The translations under genes and the position numbers were made by a program. 64,000 nt of DNA from Cognataquiflexum aquatile (GTDB lineage Bacteria; Bacteroidota; Bacteroidia; Cytophagales; Cyclobacteriaceae). Position 1 is the first letter of the stretch. Every line of letters starts with the position of its first letter. Below, in pieces: positions 35,093 through 43,895 of this stretch. The notes under the pieces are model-generated. The model was given only the letters and a program-made list of their open reading frames with translations. It was not told where the DNA came from and searched no databases. The DNA lies in NCBI RefSeq assembly GCF_003316845.1, contig NZ_QMIK01000008.1, positions 1 to 64,000 on the forward strand, in the 5' to 3' direction.

Positions 35093-35872
35093 TCAACTGA
35101 TGTACCCTTTCATCACCCCTCTTTCTGAGGACCTGATAAAGTTGATGATTTCATCCCGTTCTTTGGTGGCAGGAAGGTTGATTTCAATTTCCTCAAGTGC
35201 CCTGCTGTTGTTCAGAGAATTTAAGAATAAGTAGCGGTATACTTCTTGGATATGGCTGATGGTTTCGCTGGAATAGCCTCTTCTTCTCAATCCCAGGCTG
35301 TTGACGCCGGCATAACTGAGAGGTTCGCGGGCAGCTTTGGTAAATGGAGGAACATCCTTGCGTACGAGTGATCCTCCCGAAATCATGGAGTGCATGCCGA
35401 CTTTAACAAATTGGTGGATGGCGCTGCTGCCTCCTACGATGGCCCAATCATCTATCGATACATGTCCTGCAACCTGTACTGCATTGGCTATGATCACGTT
35501 ATTCCCTACAATGCAATCATGGGCAATATGTACATAAGCCATCAATAAGCAGTTGCTTCCCACTTTGGTGGTTCTTTTATCAATAGTACCCCTACTGATA
35601 GTCACACATTCTCTGATGGTTGTATTTTCCCCGATTTCAACGGTTGAATCCTCTCCCTGGAACTTAAGGTCCTGAGGAATAGCGGCGATCACAGCACCTG
35701 GAAAAATTTTGCAGTTTTTGCCGATTTTAGCACCTGAATAAATGGTAACATTCGATCCGATCCACGTTCCTTCACCGATTTCCACATTTTCGTGAATCAT
35801 GGTAAAAGGGTCGATTTGCACGTCCTTTCCAAGGATGGCTTTTTCGTGTATATATGATAGAGGACTGATCAT
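35093..35872 (-). CDS. lpxA: Acyl-ACP--UDP-N-acetylglucosamine O-acyltransferase
   Basis: 259 aa from the ATG at 35872, which overlaps the lpxC/fabZ stop by 4 nt (ATGA); a longer frame would add 14 residues not in the family. A left-handed beta-helix of hexapeptide repeats (ISPLSYIHEKAILG, KIGKNCKIFPGAVI, AYVHIAHDCIVGNNVIIANA with the catalytic His) and a C-terminal helical cap (LGLRRRGYSSETI). It catalyses the first step of lipid A synthesis, transfer of a 3-hydroxyacyl chain to UDP-GlcNAc. Part of the minus-strand operon HD protein-lpxD-lpxC/fabZ-lpxA-ABC ATPase. Confidence 0.95.
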   Translation of the reverse strand: MISPLSYIHEKAILGKDVQIDPFTMIHENVEIGEGTWIGSNVTIYSGAKIGKNCKIFPGAVIAAIPQDLKFQGEDSTVEIGENTTIRECVTISRGTIDKRTTKVGSNCLLMAYVHIAHDCIVGNNVIIANAVQVAGHVSIDDWAIVGGSSAIHQFVKVGMHSMISGGSLVRKDVPPFTKAAREPLSYAGVNSLGLRRRGYSSETISHIQEVYRYLFLNSLNNSRALEEIEINLPATKERDEIINFIRSSERGVMKGYIS

Positions 35873-37263
35873 GATTCTTTTCGGACTATACTTGCTGTCA
35901 TTATTGCTTCGCAAACAAGGGTGTTACCCACAAAAGCTTCTCCTTTCATTTTTGCAATTCCTCTCCTGATCGGAGCAAGCAACTCGCATTTGAAGACCAA
36001 TGTGTCTCCCGGGAGTACCATTTTTCGGAACTTGCAGCTTTCAATTCCTAAAAAATAGGTCCAGTATTTTTCGGGATCATCTACGGTGCTCAACACCAAA
36101 ATCCCTCCTGTCTGGGCCATTGCTTCCACTTGAAGAACACCCGGCATAACAGGATTGTTTGGAAAATGACCCATAAAGAACGGCTCATTTATGGTCACAT
36201 TCTTTACCCCTGCTACCACAGTATCATCAAGGTAAATTATTTTATCCAATAGCTGAAAGGGATATCGGTGAGGCAGAATATTGCTGATCTGATTGATATC
36301 CATGACAGGGGGAAGCTTCGGGTCATAATGAGGGATATGGACCGAACCCGCTTTTTCCATTGCTCTTTTTATTTTTTTAGCAAATGCGACGTTTGCGGCA
36401 TGCCCAGGTCTGGCAGCCAAAATCTGTGCTTTCAATGGTCTGCCCACCAAAGCCAAATCTCCCACCACGTCCAACAACTTATGCCTTGCAGGTTCATTCT
36501 TGTAGCGCAATTCTACATTATTGAGAATTCCTTCCTTACGTACTTCAACCTTTTTCTTGTTGAACATCTTAGCAAGATGCTCCAATTCTTTTTCTTCCAC
36601 CACCCTATCAACGACCACGATGGCATTGTTCAAGTCTCCGCCTTTGATAAGGTTTTGGTTGTAAAGCATTTCCAATTCATGTAAAAAACAAAAAGTCCTG
36701 CAAGAAGCAATTTCGGTTTTGAATTGACTGATGTTGGTGATTGATGCATGTTGACTTCCCAAAACTGGAGAGTTGTAATCCACCATTACCGTGACACGGT
36801 AATCATCCAGAGGCAAAGCGGCCATTTCCACTTCCCTTGATGGTTCTCTGTAGGTGATACTTTCAGGGACTTCAAAAAATCTGCGGAGGGCATTTTGCTC
36901 TTCAAGGCCTACATCCTCCAATACTTCAATAAACTGGATCGAAGATCCATCCATGATAGGAGGCTCAGGGCCATCCAATTGGATCATTACATTATCGATT
37001 TCCAATCCGACAAGTGATGCCAGAACATGTTCGACTGTAAATACCCTGGCGCCATTTTGCTCCAAGGTCGTGCCCCTTGAAATATCCACGACATTGTCAA
37101 CGTCTGCATCCACAATCGGCATTCCGGGCAGGTCAATTCTTTGGAATTTGAATCCATGATTCGGCGGGGCCGGTAAAAAAGTCATGTTTGATATTACCCC
37201 TGTATGGAGACCTACTCCCGAGACGGTAACTTGTTTTTTTATGGTATGCTGTTTGACTCTCAT
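35869..37263 (-). CDS. lpxC: Bifunctional LpxC deacetylase / FabZ dehydratase
   Basis: 464 aa. Residues 1-300 are UDP-3-O-acyl-GlcNAc deacetylase: N-terminal GVGLHTGVISNMT, VEHVLASL with a zinc His, PEPPIMDGSS with the catalytic Asp region, and ARHKLLDVVGDLAL (HKxxD zinc/catalytic motif near 259). Residues about 318-464 are 3-hydroxyacyl-ACP dehydratase FabZ with ILPHRYPFQLLDKI and GHFPNNPVMPGVLQVEAMAQ. The fusion of the second lipid A step to a fatty acid enzyme is the normal form in Bacteroidota and may tune the supply of 3-hydroxyacyl-ACP. It lies between lpxD and lpxA. Confidence 0.96.
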   Translation of the reverse strand: MRVKQHTIKKQVTVSGVGLHTGVISNMTFLPAPPNHGFKFQRIDLPGMPIVDADVDNVVDISRGTTLEQNGARVFTVEHVLASLVGLEIDNVMIQLDGPEPPIMDGSSIQFIEVLEDVGLEEQNALRRFFEVPESITYREPSREVEMAALPLDDYRVTVMVDYNSPVLGSQHASITNISQFKTEIASCRTFCFLHELEMLYNQNLIKGGDLNNAIVVVDRVVEEKELEHLAKMFNKKKVEVRKEGILNNVELRYKNEPARHKLLDVVGDLALVGRPLKAQILAARPGHAANVAFAKKIKRAMEKAGSVHIPHYDPKLPPVMDINQISNILPHRYPFQLLDKIIYLDDTVVAGVKNVTINEPFFMGHFPNNPVMPGVLQVEAMAQTGGILVLSTVDDPEKYWTYFLGIESCKFRKMVLPGDTLVFKCELLAPIRRGIAKMKGEAFVGNTLVCEAIMTASIVRKES

Positions 37264-37302
37264 CCGATCCTATTAATCTCCTTCATTTTACGAAGCGTAA
37301 AT

Positions 37303-38325
37303 TTATGGTTTTTTTTCGAGTTCTTTGATTCTGTCGTTTAGTTCAGGCAGTTTTTTAAAAAGACTGTAAGATTTTAAGAAATCTTTGATATCGTATCCCA
37401 CATAACCAAAAAGAGTCTGTCCTGACTTTGTTATATTTTTGGAAACACCCGTATTAGCGCCCACAGTCGTGTTATCAGCGATTTTTATATGCCCTACTAT
37501 CCCGGCTTTTCCTGCAATCACACAGTTTTTCCCTATTTCGGTAGAGCCGGAAATACCCGTTTGGGCTGCAATTACCGTGTTTTCACCAATGATAACATTA
37601 TGAGCGATTTGGACAAGGTTGTCAATTTTTGCTCCTTTTTTAATCAAAGTAGAACCCATCGTGGCGCAATCAACTGTGGTATTGGTACCGATGCTGACAT
37701 TGTCCTCGATGACCACATTTCCCAATTGGGGGATTTTTTTATAGCTGCCATCCGGCAAAGGTGCAAATCCGAAACCGTCACCTCCGATCACAGCACCTGG
37801 ATGGATTTCACAATTATCACCGATCTTCGTATTGTCATAGATTTTGACCCCGGCATGGATGATGGTATTGTTTCCGATTTTTACATTATTGCCTATGTAA
37901 GCTTGTGGATAGATTTTGACAGAATTGCCGATGATGCAGTTTTTTCCCACATAGGAAAATGCCCCTCTGTAATAATTTTCACCCGTTGTGCTTGACTCGT
38001 CAAAAAATGAAGGTTCCTCTTTGCCTGATTTGGAGGATTGTAGCATCATGGCATAGGCTTCAAGAAGCAACGTAAATCCTTCGTAGGCATTTTTTACCCT
38101 GATGAGATTGGTGCTCAACGGCTTTTGGGGTTCAAAATTCTCCGAAACGATGACCGCTGTGGCTTTTGTGTCATAGATGAAAGATTCGTATTTTTCATTT
38201 GACAAGAAGCTTATGCCTCCCGGCAAACCATCTTGAATCTTATCCAGGCGGCTAACCTTCAAGGTGCTGTCGCCTTCTACTTTTCCGCCAATTAATTGAG
38301 CAATTTGAGCTAGAGAAAATTCCAT
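37303..38325 (-). CDS. lpxD: UDP-3-O-(3-hydroxyacyl)glucosamine N-acyltransferase
   Basis: 340 aa. N-terminal LpxD domain ([28 protein letters not shown]) that binds uridine, then a left-handed beta-helix of hexapeptide repeats ([22 protein letters not shown]...) with the catalytic His of [26 protein letters not shown], and a C-terminal helix ([15 protein letters not shown]). Third acyl-transfer step of lipid A. 39 nt before lpxC/fabZ and 16 nt after the HD-domain gene, all in one operon. Confidence 0.95.
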   Translation of the reverse strand: MEFSLAQIAQLIGGKVEGDSTLKVSRLDKIQDGLPGGISFLSNEKYESFIYDTKATAVIVSENFEPQKPLSTNLIRVKNAYEGFTLLLEAYAMMLQSSKSGKEEPSFFDESSTTGENYYRGAFSYVGKNCIIGNSVKIYPQAYIGNNVKIGNNTIIHAGVKIYDNTKIGDNCEIHPGAVIGGDGFGFAPLPDGSYKKIPQLGNVVIEDNVSIGTNTTVDCATMGSTLIKKGAKIDNLVQIAHNVIIGENTVIAAQTGISGSTEIGKNCVIAGKAGIVGHIKIADNTTVGANTGVSKNITKSGQTLFGYVGYDIKDFLKSYSLFKKLPELNDRIKELEKKP

Positions 38326-38341
38326 AAATTGGGTTTAGAGC

Positions 38342-39580
38342 TTACAAAGTTAAATTTTTGGCGTGACAGATGTAGTGTTTTTTCACAATTTTACTCATTG
38401 CCTTTATATTGGGGAGGTCTGCCGCTATGGCTACATCAATGATGTTTCCTTTTTTGGTCAAAATGAAAATCTGCTCCGTATTCAGATAGGCATGATTGCT
38501 CAAGACCCCATGGTTAAAGAAATAGGAAAGGTCATGTTCGGGTATTTGGAGCTTTTGGAGAAGCTTCATTTTTTCCTCCTCAATTTCAGAATTTGAAAAT
38601 TCATCATTTCTAAGATTTATTTTAAAGAGATTTCTTTCCAAAAACATTCGTGATAAGTTTTTGAGAATGTAATCCTCATGATTTTTCCAAAGCTTGATGC
38701 CCCCCCAAATGTCAAAATCATCCAAGGCAAGAAAGTTTTTTAAGGAGTCTTCTTTGGTTTCAAAGTCATTCAAGGTAAAATTCCCCTTTAGGAAATAAGA
38801 TAGCTCATCAGTGGTGACCAGGTTTTGTCCGTTTTGCATGAGGTATTTTGCTCGGTTGATGAGGCTGATCATCATTTTTTCTGCACTCACGGTGGTCTTG
38901 TGGAGGTATACCTGCCAATACATCAGCCTGCGGGCACTCAGGAAATTTTCAATACTGTAAATTCCCTTTTCTTCGATTACCAACCGGTCATCTTTAATGT
39001 CCATCATTTTGATAATCCGGTCAGCACCGATGGCGCCTTCTGACACACCTGTAAAAAAACAATCCCTTTGAAGGTAATCAAGCCTGTCTATGTCAAGCTG
39101 ACTCGATACCAATTGGTTGAAAAACTTCCTTTCATATTCTCCTTTAAATATTTTTATGGCCAAGTCCAGCCTGTTGTTCAATTCTTTATTGAGCAATTGG
39201 ATGACAAGGAGGGAAAGGGCTTCATGGGGGATGTTTTGAAGTATGCTGAATTCCAAAGCATGGGAAAACGGGCCGTGGCCAATATCGTGTAATAAAATAG
39301 CAATCAGTCCTGCTTCGTATTCTTCCTCACTTATTTCGATACCTTTATGTCTGAGGTTGTCCAAAGTAATGCTCATCAGGTGCATGGCGCCGATAGCATG
39401 GTGAAATCTCGTGTGGAGTGCACCCGGGTAGACATAATCTGTCAAACCTAGTTGCTTGATACGACGTAACCTCTGGAAGTAGGGGTGGTCAATAATGCTA
39501 AAAATCAATTCACTGGGTATGGTAATAAATCCATAAACAGGATCATTCAGAATTTTATGACGTTTCAATGTCGCAGACAT
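38342..39580 (-). CDS. HD-domain phosphohydrolase (dGTPase/SAMHD1-like)
   Basis: 412 aa from the ATG at 39580; an upstream start would run into the porX promoter region. HD superfamily metal motif: HTRFHHAIGAMHL, then LLHDIGHGPFSHALE (H...HD) and DIDRLDYLQRD (the distal Asp). Family members of this type, with HPYFQRLRRIKQLG, are related to dNTP triphosphohydrolases and SAMHD1; true substrates are mostly unproven. First gene of the lpx operon, 51 nt from the divergent porX start. A link with lipid A synthesis is only positional. Confidence 0.88.
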   Translation of the reverse strand: MSATLKRHKILNDPVYGFITIPSELIFSIIDHPYFQRLRRIKQLGLTDYVYPGALHTRFHHAIGAMHLMSITLDNLRHKGIEISEEEYEAGLIAILLHDIGHGPFSHALEFSILQNIPHEALSLLVIQLLNKELNNRLDLAIKIFKGEYERKFFNQLVSSQLDIDRLDYLQRDCFFTGVSEGAIGADRIIKMMDIKDDRLVIEEKGIYSIENFLSARRLMYWQVYLHKTTVSAEKMMISLINRAKYLMQNGQNLVTTDELSYFLKGNFTLNDFETKEDSLKNFLALDDFDIWGGIKLWKNHEDYILKNLSRMFLERNLFKINLRNDEFSNSEIEEEKMKLLQKLQIPEHDLSYFFNHGVLSNHAYLNTEQIFILTKKGNIIDVAIAADLPNIKAMSKIVKKHYICHAKNLTL

Positions 39581-39631
39581 TTGATAGGTCTCAAAAGTAA
39601 TTATAAATTTAAAAGAAGTAAACCAAATTTT

Positions 39632-41191
39632 ATGCAAAGGTTCAAAATCCTATGGGCTGACGACGAGATCGATCTTCTTAAGCCACATATTTTATTTTTA
39701 CAGCAGAGAGGCTATGAAATATCTACCGTCAACAGCGGTGTAGATGCCATTGAAATGGTGGAGAAGTATAATTACGATGTGATTTTTTTGGATGAAATGA
39801 TGCCAGGAATGACCGGATTGGAAACTTTGCAACAAATCAAAATGCTCAAACCTCAGGTTCCGGTCGTCATGATTACCAAAAGTGAAGAGGAACATATCAT
39901 GGATGATGCCATTGGAGGAAAAATCGCAGATTACCTCATCAAGCCTATCAACCCAAACCAAATTCTCCTTTCGGTAAAAAAGATATTGCAAAACAAGCAG
40001 CTGATCACTGAAAAAACGAATCTTTCCTATAGGCAGGATTTTATGAATATCAGCACGGCCTGCGGTGAGGCCTCTACCCATCAGGAATGGACAGATATTT
40101 ACAAAAGACTGACTTATTGGGAAATGGAGATTGACGGGACCGAAACCAAAGGAATGCAGGATGTCCTTGATACCCAAAAAACCGAGGCCAATGCCGCTTT
40201 TGCCAAATTTATCAAAAACAATTATATCGACTGGATCAATGATCCCAAATCCGATAAGCCTATCTTATCCCACCGTTTGATGGCAGAAAAAGTATTCCCT
40301 TATATCAAACCGGGAAAGCCGCTCTTTTTTGTGGTGATTGACAACCTGAGACTTGACCAATGGGAAGTGATCAAGCCGCTCATTTCCGAATACTTCAACA
40401 CCTTGGAGGAAAGTACTTATTTCAGTATACTCCCTACTACTACGGCATTTGCGAGAAATGCACTATTCAGCGGATTGATGCCTTCTGATATGGCGAGATT
40501 TCATCCCGAACTGTGGGAAGGAGAAGATACCGACGAAGGAAAAAATAACCATGAGGAAGATTTTTTGTCTGAAAATCTCCACCGAAACAAGTTGAATATC
40601 AAGTTCAGCTATAATAAGATCCTTCAGGTTTATCAAGGCAAAGCAGCGTTGGACCATTTTCACCAACTATTGAACAACGACCTGAATGTCCTCGTCTACA
40701 ATTTTGTGGACATGATGTCTCATGCCCGTACAGATATCAAAATGGTCAGAGAACTTGCGCCGGATGAATCCGCCTACAGGTCATTGACCAAAAGCTGGTT
40801 TGAACACTCCACTTTATTCGACCTTTTCAAAAAAATCCACGCTGCCAAGGCAGAAGTCATCATCTCCACCGACCACGGTACAAAGAGAGTCAGCAGGCCC
40901 TATAAAATCATCGGAGACAAAAACGTAACCACCAACCTCCGATACAAGCAGGGCAAAAACCTTAACTTTGAAAGCGGCAAAGTATTTGAAATCTCCCGGC
41001 CTGAAGACGCCAAACTTCCGAGGTTCAATGTTTCCACCGGTTATGTTTTTACAGTAGAAGATTATTTCTTTGCGTACCCAAACAATTACAATTATTACGT
41101 AAATTACTACAAAGATACTTTCCAACACGGGGGAGTATCCCTAGAAGAAATGATTGTTCCAATTGTCCGACTCGAACCAAAGAATATTTAA
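39632..41191 (+). CDS. porX: PorX, T9SS response regulator with PglZ phosphatase domain
   Basis: 519 aa from the ATG at 39632; a longer open frame runs into the HD gene. Residues 1-120 are a receiver domain (LWADDE, phospho-accepting D54 in IFLDEMMPG, K102-type KPI). After a helical linker the C-terminal 350 residues are a PglZ/alkaline-phosphatase-fold domain (FFVVIDNLRLDQW, LPTTTAFARNALFSG, ISTDHGTKR). This is PorX, which regulates the type IX secretion system with the kinase PorY in Porphyromonas and others. PorY is not in the window. Followed by tsaE after 6 nt and ald, an order seen in many Bacteroidota. Confidence 0.95.
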   Translation: MQRFKILWADDEIDLLKPHILFLQQRGYEISTVNSGVDAIEMVEKYNYDVIFLDEMMPGMTGLETLQQIKMLKPQVPVVMITKSEEEHIMDDAIGGKIADYLIKPINPNQILLSVKKILQNKQLITEKTNLSYRQDFMNISTACGEASTHQEWTDIYKRLTYWEMEIDGTETKGMQDVLDTQKTEANAAFAKFIKNNYIDWINDPKSDKPILSHRLMAEKVFPYIKPGKPLFFVVIDNLRLDQWEVIKPLISEYFNTLEESTYFSILPTTTAFARNALFSGLMPSDMARFHPELWEGEDTDEGKNNHEEDFLSENLHRNKLNIKFSYNKILQVYQGKAALDHFHQLLNNDLNVLVYNFVDMMSHARTDIKMVRELAPDESAYRSLTKSWFEHSTLFDLFKKIHAAKAEVIISTDHGTKRVSRPYKIIGDKNVTTNLRYKQGKNLNFESGKVFEISRPEDAKLPRFNVSTGYVFTVEDYFFAYPNNYNYYVNYYKDTFQHGGVSLEEMIVPIVRLEPKNI

Positions 41192-41197
41192 TTAAAT

Positions 41198-41641
41198 TTG
41201 GAAAAGTATTATTGTCCCAGTATTAGAGAGATTCATGCCGCAGCGCAAAAGATCATAGACTTTGGCAAGTTTGACAAAATTTGGATTTTCAAAGGGGATC
41301 TTGGCGCAGGAAAAACCACACTCATTAGGGAAATTGCAGGAATATTGGGAGTGAAGGACAGGGTGAATAGCCCTACTTTTTCGCTTGTCAATGAATATCA
41401 AAACGCTAAGGGAGAGGTTTTTTACCACTTTGATTTTTATAGAATCGAAGATCCGGAGGAAGTTTTGGAAATTGGGCTGGACGAATATTTGGAAAGTGGC
41501 AGGCATTGTTGGATAGAATGGGCTGAAAAAATCGCAGGATACATTCCTGATGATTTTATCCATGTCCTGATCGAGGTGGATGAAAAGGAAGGAAGAAATA
41601 TCACCTTAAAAAGGGTTATTAATGGGCAAACAAATGGTTGA
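41198..41641 (+). CDS. tsaE: tRNA threonylcarbamoyladenosine ATPase TsaE
   Basis: 147 aa with a TTG start at 41198, 6 nt after porX; there is no ATG that would keep the first strand. P-loop GDLGAGKTTLIREI near 35, the NSPTFSLVNEY motif, FHFDFYRI and WIEWAEKI are the standard TsaE features. It supports TsaD/TsaB in making t6A37 in ANN-decoding tRNAs. The end overlaps the alanine dehydrogenase start, indicating coupled translation. Confidence 0.93.
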   Translation: MEKYYCPSIREIHAAAQKIIDFGKFDKIWIFKGDLGAGKTTLIREIAGILGVKDRVNSPTFSLVNEYQNAKGEVFYHFDFYRIEDPEEVLEIGLDEYLESGRHCWIEWAEKIAGYIPDDFIHVLIEVDEKEGRNITLKRVINGQTNG

Positions 41642-42836
41642 AATTAGGGAAGAGGTTGGGATTTATCCCAAAGAAGCAGTTTTAAAAGTGAAGAATTCAC
41701 AGAATTCATTGTTGATTGGATTGCCCTTGGAGACGGCTGCCCAAGAAAAAAGAGTTGTTCTGACACCTGATGCGGTAGCACTTCTTGTCAATAACGGACA
41801 GCGGGTCTTGGTGGAAACAAACGCTGGCAAGGAATCAAAATTTACCGACAAAGAATATTCAGATGCCGGTGCAAAGGTAGTCTACACTGCCAAGGAGGCT
41901 TTTGATGCAGAAGTTATCATTAAAGTCGAGCCACCCACAGAGGAAGAAATAAATTCCATGCGCTCAGGTTCCTGTCTGATTTCTGCCCTTCAACTTGGAA
42001 AGCAGAATGCAGACTTTATCCACGCACTGAATAAAAAAAGGATCACAGCCGTTTCTTACGAAAATCTGGAGGATAAAGTAGGGGGGATGCCTGTGGTGAG
42101 GGCTATGAGTGAAATAGCAGGAAGTACAGTCATGCTGATAGCTGCCGAATACTTAAGTAGCGTCAACAACGGGAAAGGATTGATAATGGGAGGCGTCACG
42201 GGAGTTCCTCCTACCCAGGTGGTCATCGTCGGTGCAGGAACTGTGGCAGAATATGCCGCTAGGACAGCATTGGGATTGGGTGCCAGCATCAAAGTTTTTG
42301 ACAATCATATTTATAAACTACGGAGGATCAAGCACCTGCTCGGTCAACAGGTATTCACCTCAACGATAGATAATTATACCCTGGGAAATGCCATCAAGGA
42401 AGCTGATGTGGTCATAGGTGCACTCCGTGCCGAAAAAGGCCGAAACAAAATAGTAGTAAGTGAGGAAATGGTCGCGGCGATGATGGAAGGAAGCGTCATC
42501 ATTGATGTGTCTATAGATCAGGGTGGCTGCATTGAAACCTCCGAAATGACTTCGCACGATGTCCCTACATTTGTCAAACATGGCGTTATCCATTATTGCG
42601 TACCCAATATCGCATCGAGGGTTTCAAGGACAGCTTCCTGTGCATTGAGCAACATTTTCACGCCCATATTACTCCACATGGCTGACCTGGGAGGGGCAGA
42701 GGAAATGATTTTTAATTATAAATGGTTTATGAAAGGGGTGTATACTTATAGGGGAAGCCTGACAAACGCCTATCTGGCGAGGAAATTTTCCATGACACAC
42801 AAAGAGCTTTTGCTGCTCCTTGCAGCCCGGTATTGA
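41622..42836 (+). CDS. ald: Alanine dehydrogenase
   Basis: 404 aa from 41622; an ATG four codons later (41634) is equally possible. Overlaps tsaE by 20 nt (or 8). Family features: KRVVLTPDAVALLVNNGQRVLVETNAG at the substrate domain, YENLE, the Rossmann motif VIVGAGTVAEYAARTALGLGA near 201, and VIIDVSIDQGGCIETS. It interconverts L-alanine and pyruvate with NAD. Relation to the NAD(P) transhydrogenase alpha subunit is distant but length and motifs favour alanine dehydrogenase. Convergent response regulator gene lies 2 nt away. Confidence 0.93.
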   Translation: MGKQMVEIREEVGIYPKEAVLKVKNSQNSLLIGLPLETAAQEKRVVLTPDAVALLVNNGQRVLVETNAGKESKFTDKEYSDAGAKVVYTAKEAFDAEVIIKVEPPTEEEINSMRSGSCLISALQLGKQNADFIHALNKKRITAVSYENLEDKVGGMPVVRAMSEIAGSTVMLIAAEYLSSVNNGKGLIMGGVTGVPPTQVVIVGAGTVAEYAARTALGLGASIKVFDNHIYKLRRIKHLLGQQVFTSTIDNYTLGNAIKEADVVIGALRAEKGRNKIVVSEEMVAAMMEGSVIIDVSIDQGGCIETSEMTSHDVPTFVKHGVIHYCVPNIASRVSRTASCALSNIFTPILLHMADLGGAEEMIFNYKWFMKGVYTYRGSLTNAYLARKFSMTHKELLLLLAARY

Positions 42837-42838
42837 TA

Positions 42839-43303
42839 CTATTTTTGGTGGAGCATCAACTCAAGGTTTTTGTTGGTCTCAACAAGGTCTTCCATGAGTT
42901 TTCTGTTTTCTTTTCTTAGAGAAAACAGTTCAAAAGCATTTTTGATGACTGTCCTCATATAATCTTCCTCCCACGGTTTGGTCAGGTAGTGGTAGACCTG
43001 GCTTTTATTGATGGCATCAATTACGGCCTGGATATCAGTATAACCCGTCAGTAGGATTCTTATCGGATCAGGATGATCCGGAATGATGGAAGCCAAAAAA
43101 TCAACACCGGTTTCATCAGGCATCCTTTGGTCAGTGATGATGATATCCACCTCATTAGAATTCAAAATCTCCCTGCCTTCCTCGGCAGAAAGTGCAAGGT
43201 GGATTTTATAATCTCTTCTAAATGTAGCTTTGAATGCCTGAAGGTTATTTTCTTCATCATCTACATATAGTATCCTGATTTTTTCTCTGGGTGATTCGGA
43301 CAT
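42839..43303 (-). CDS. Receiver-domain response regulator
   Basis: 154 aa: a single receiver domain (DDE at 15-17, phospho-acceptor D58 in IIITDQRMP, LLTGY switch, KPW) and a C-terminal coiled-coil-like tail (LRKENRKLMEDLVETNKNLELML). No output domain. The TDQRMP, RILLTGYTDIQAVIDAIN and KPWEED segments closely match the receiver domain of the hybrid protein at 46003 (ADQRMP, RILLTGYSDIADVIDAIN, KPWN), so the two look like paralogs. It stands opposite the kinase pair and may be a phosphate sink or a shuttle in the same relay. Confidence 0.88.
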   Translation of the reverse strand: MSESPREKIRILYVDDEENNLQAFKATFRRDYKIHLALSAEEGREILNSNEVDIIITDQRMPDETGVDFLASIIPDHPDPIRILLTGYTDIQAVIDAINKSQVYHYLTKPWEEDYMRTVIKNAFELFSLRKENRKLMEDLVETNKNLELMLHQK

Positions 43304-43895
43304 TTGATTTTACTAGTAGTGATACTTTAGGTACAAGTTTAAGTATATATTCAACTTAATGATAATTTTACTTAAAAAAATTTTTCCTTGAGGAAGGAAT
43401 TGGCTAAATCTCAGTATAAAATTCCTTTTTTATAATTTTTTTTACATTTCTATTATGATTATTGGATCAATAACATAACTTTATCGCTGGTATCCACCCT
43501 TACTGCCTCTACATGAGATTGGCTTCATCGCTTGATTTATTCTACCGCATTGAAATTTTGTTTAGGGGGTTGAATTTCCCATCCTTTTGGTTTTTCTACC
43601 AAAAGATGTACCAAAAAATTTGTTTGAGACAGTGGTTTGATTTGATTCATTCCATGAATGATTGCGGTTCTTTATTCGGGTTGTCTTTCCATTCAAATAA
43701 AATTGTTTTGATGGCTGTTCAGATTGTGAAGTCATTTTCAAATACTTCTGTATCTACAAATTCTGTTTGTTTTGCTGGGGAATATGATCCGAATTGGACA
43801 CACCCTGATTTTCATTTCACAAACCTTAGGTTACAATTTGTAAAAAATAATTATTTTGGAGCTGATCCGCTTTTACCCACTCCAATCTTAATTTT
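43304..43895. other. Large intergenic region between a response regulator and a histidine kinase
   Basis: 592 bp, AT-rich. An open frame of 129 codons (43513-43902, plus) starts at ATG but has no recognisable domain, is rich in Phe/Ile/Ser like translated noncoding DNA, and overlaps the kinase start. I find no tRNA-like fold and no strong hairpin. TTTTTTATAATTTTTTTTAC near 43424 may be promoter DNA. Content is unexplained. Confidence 0.5.
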
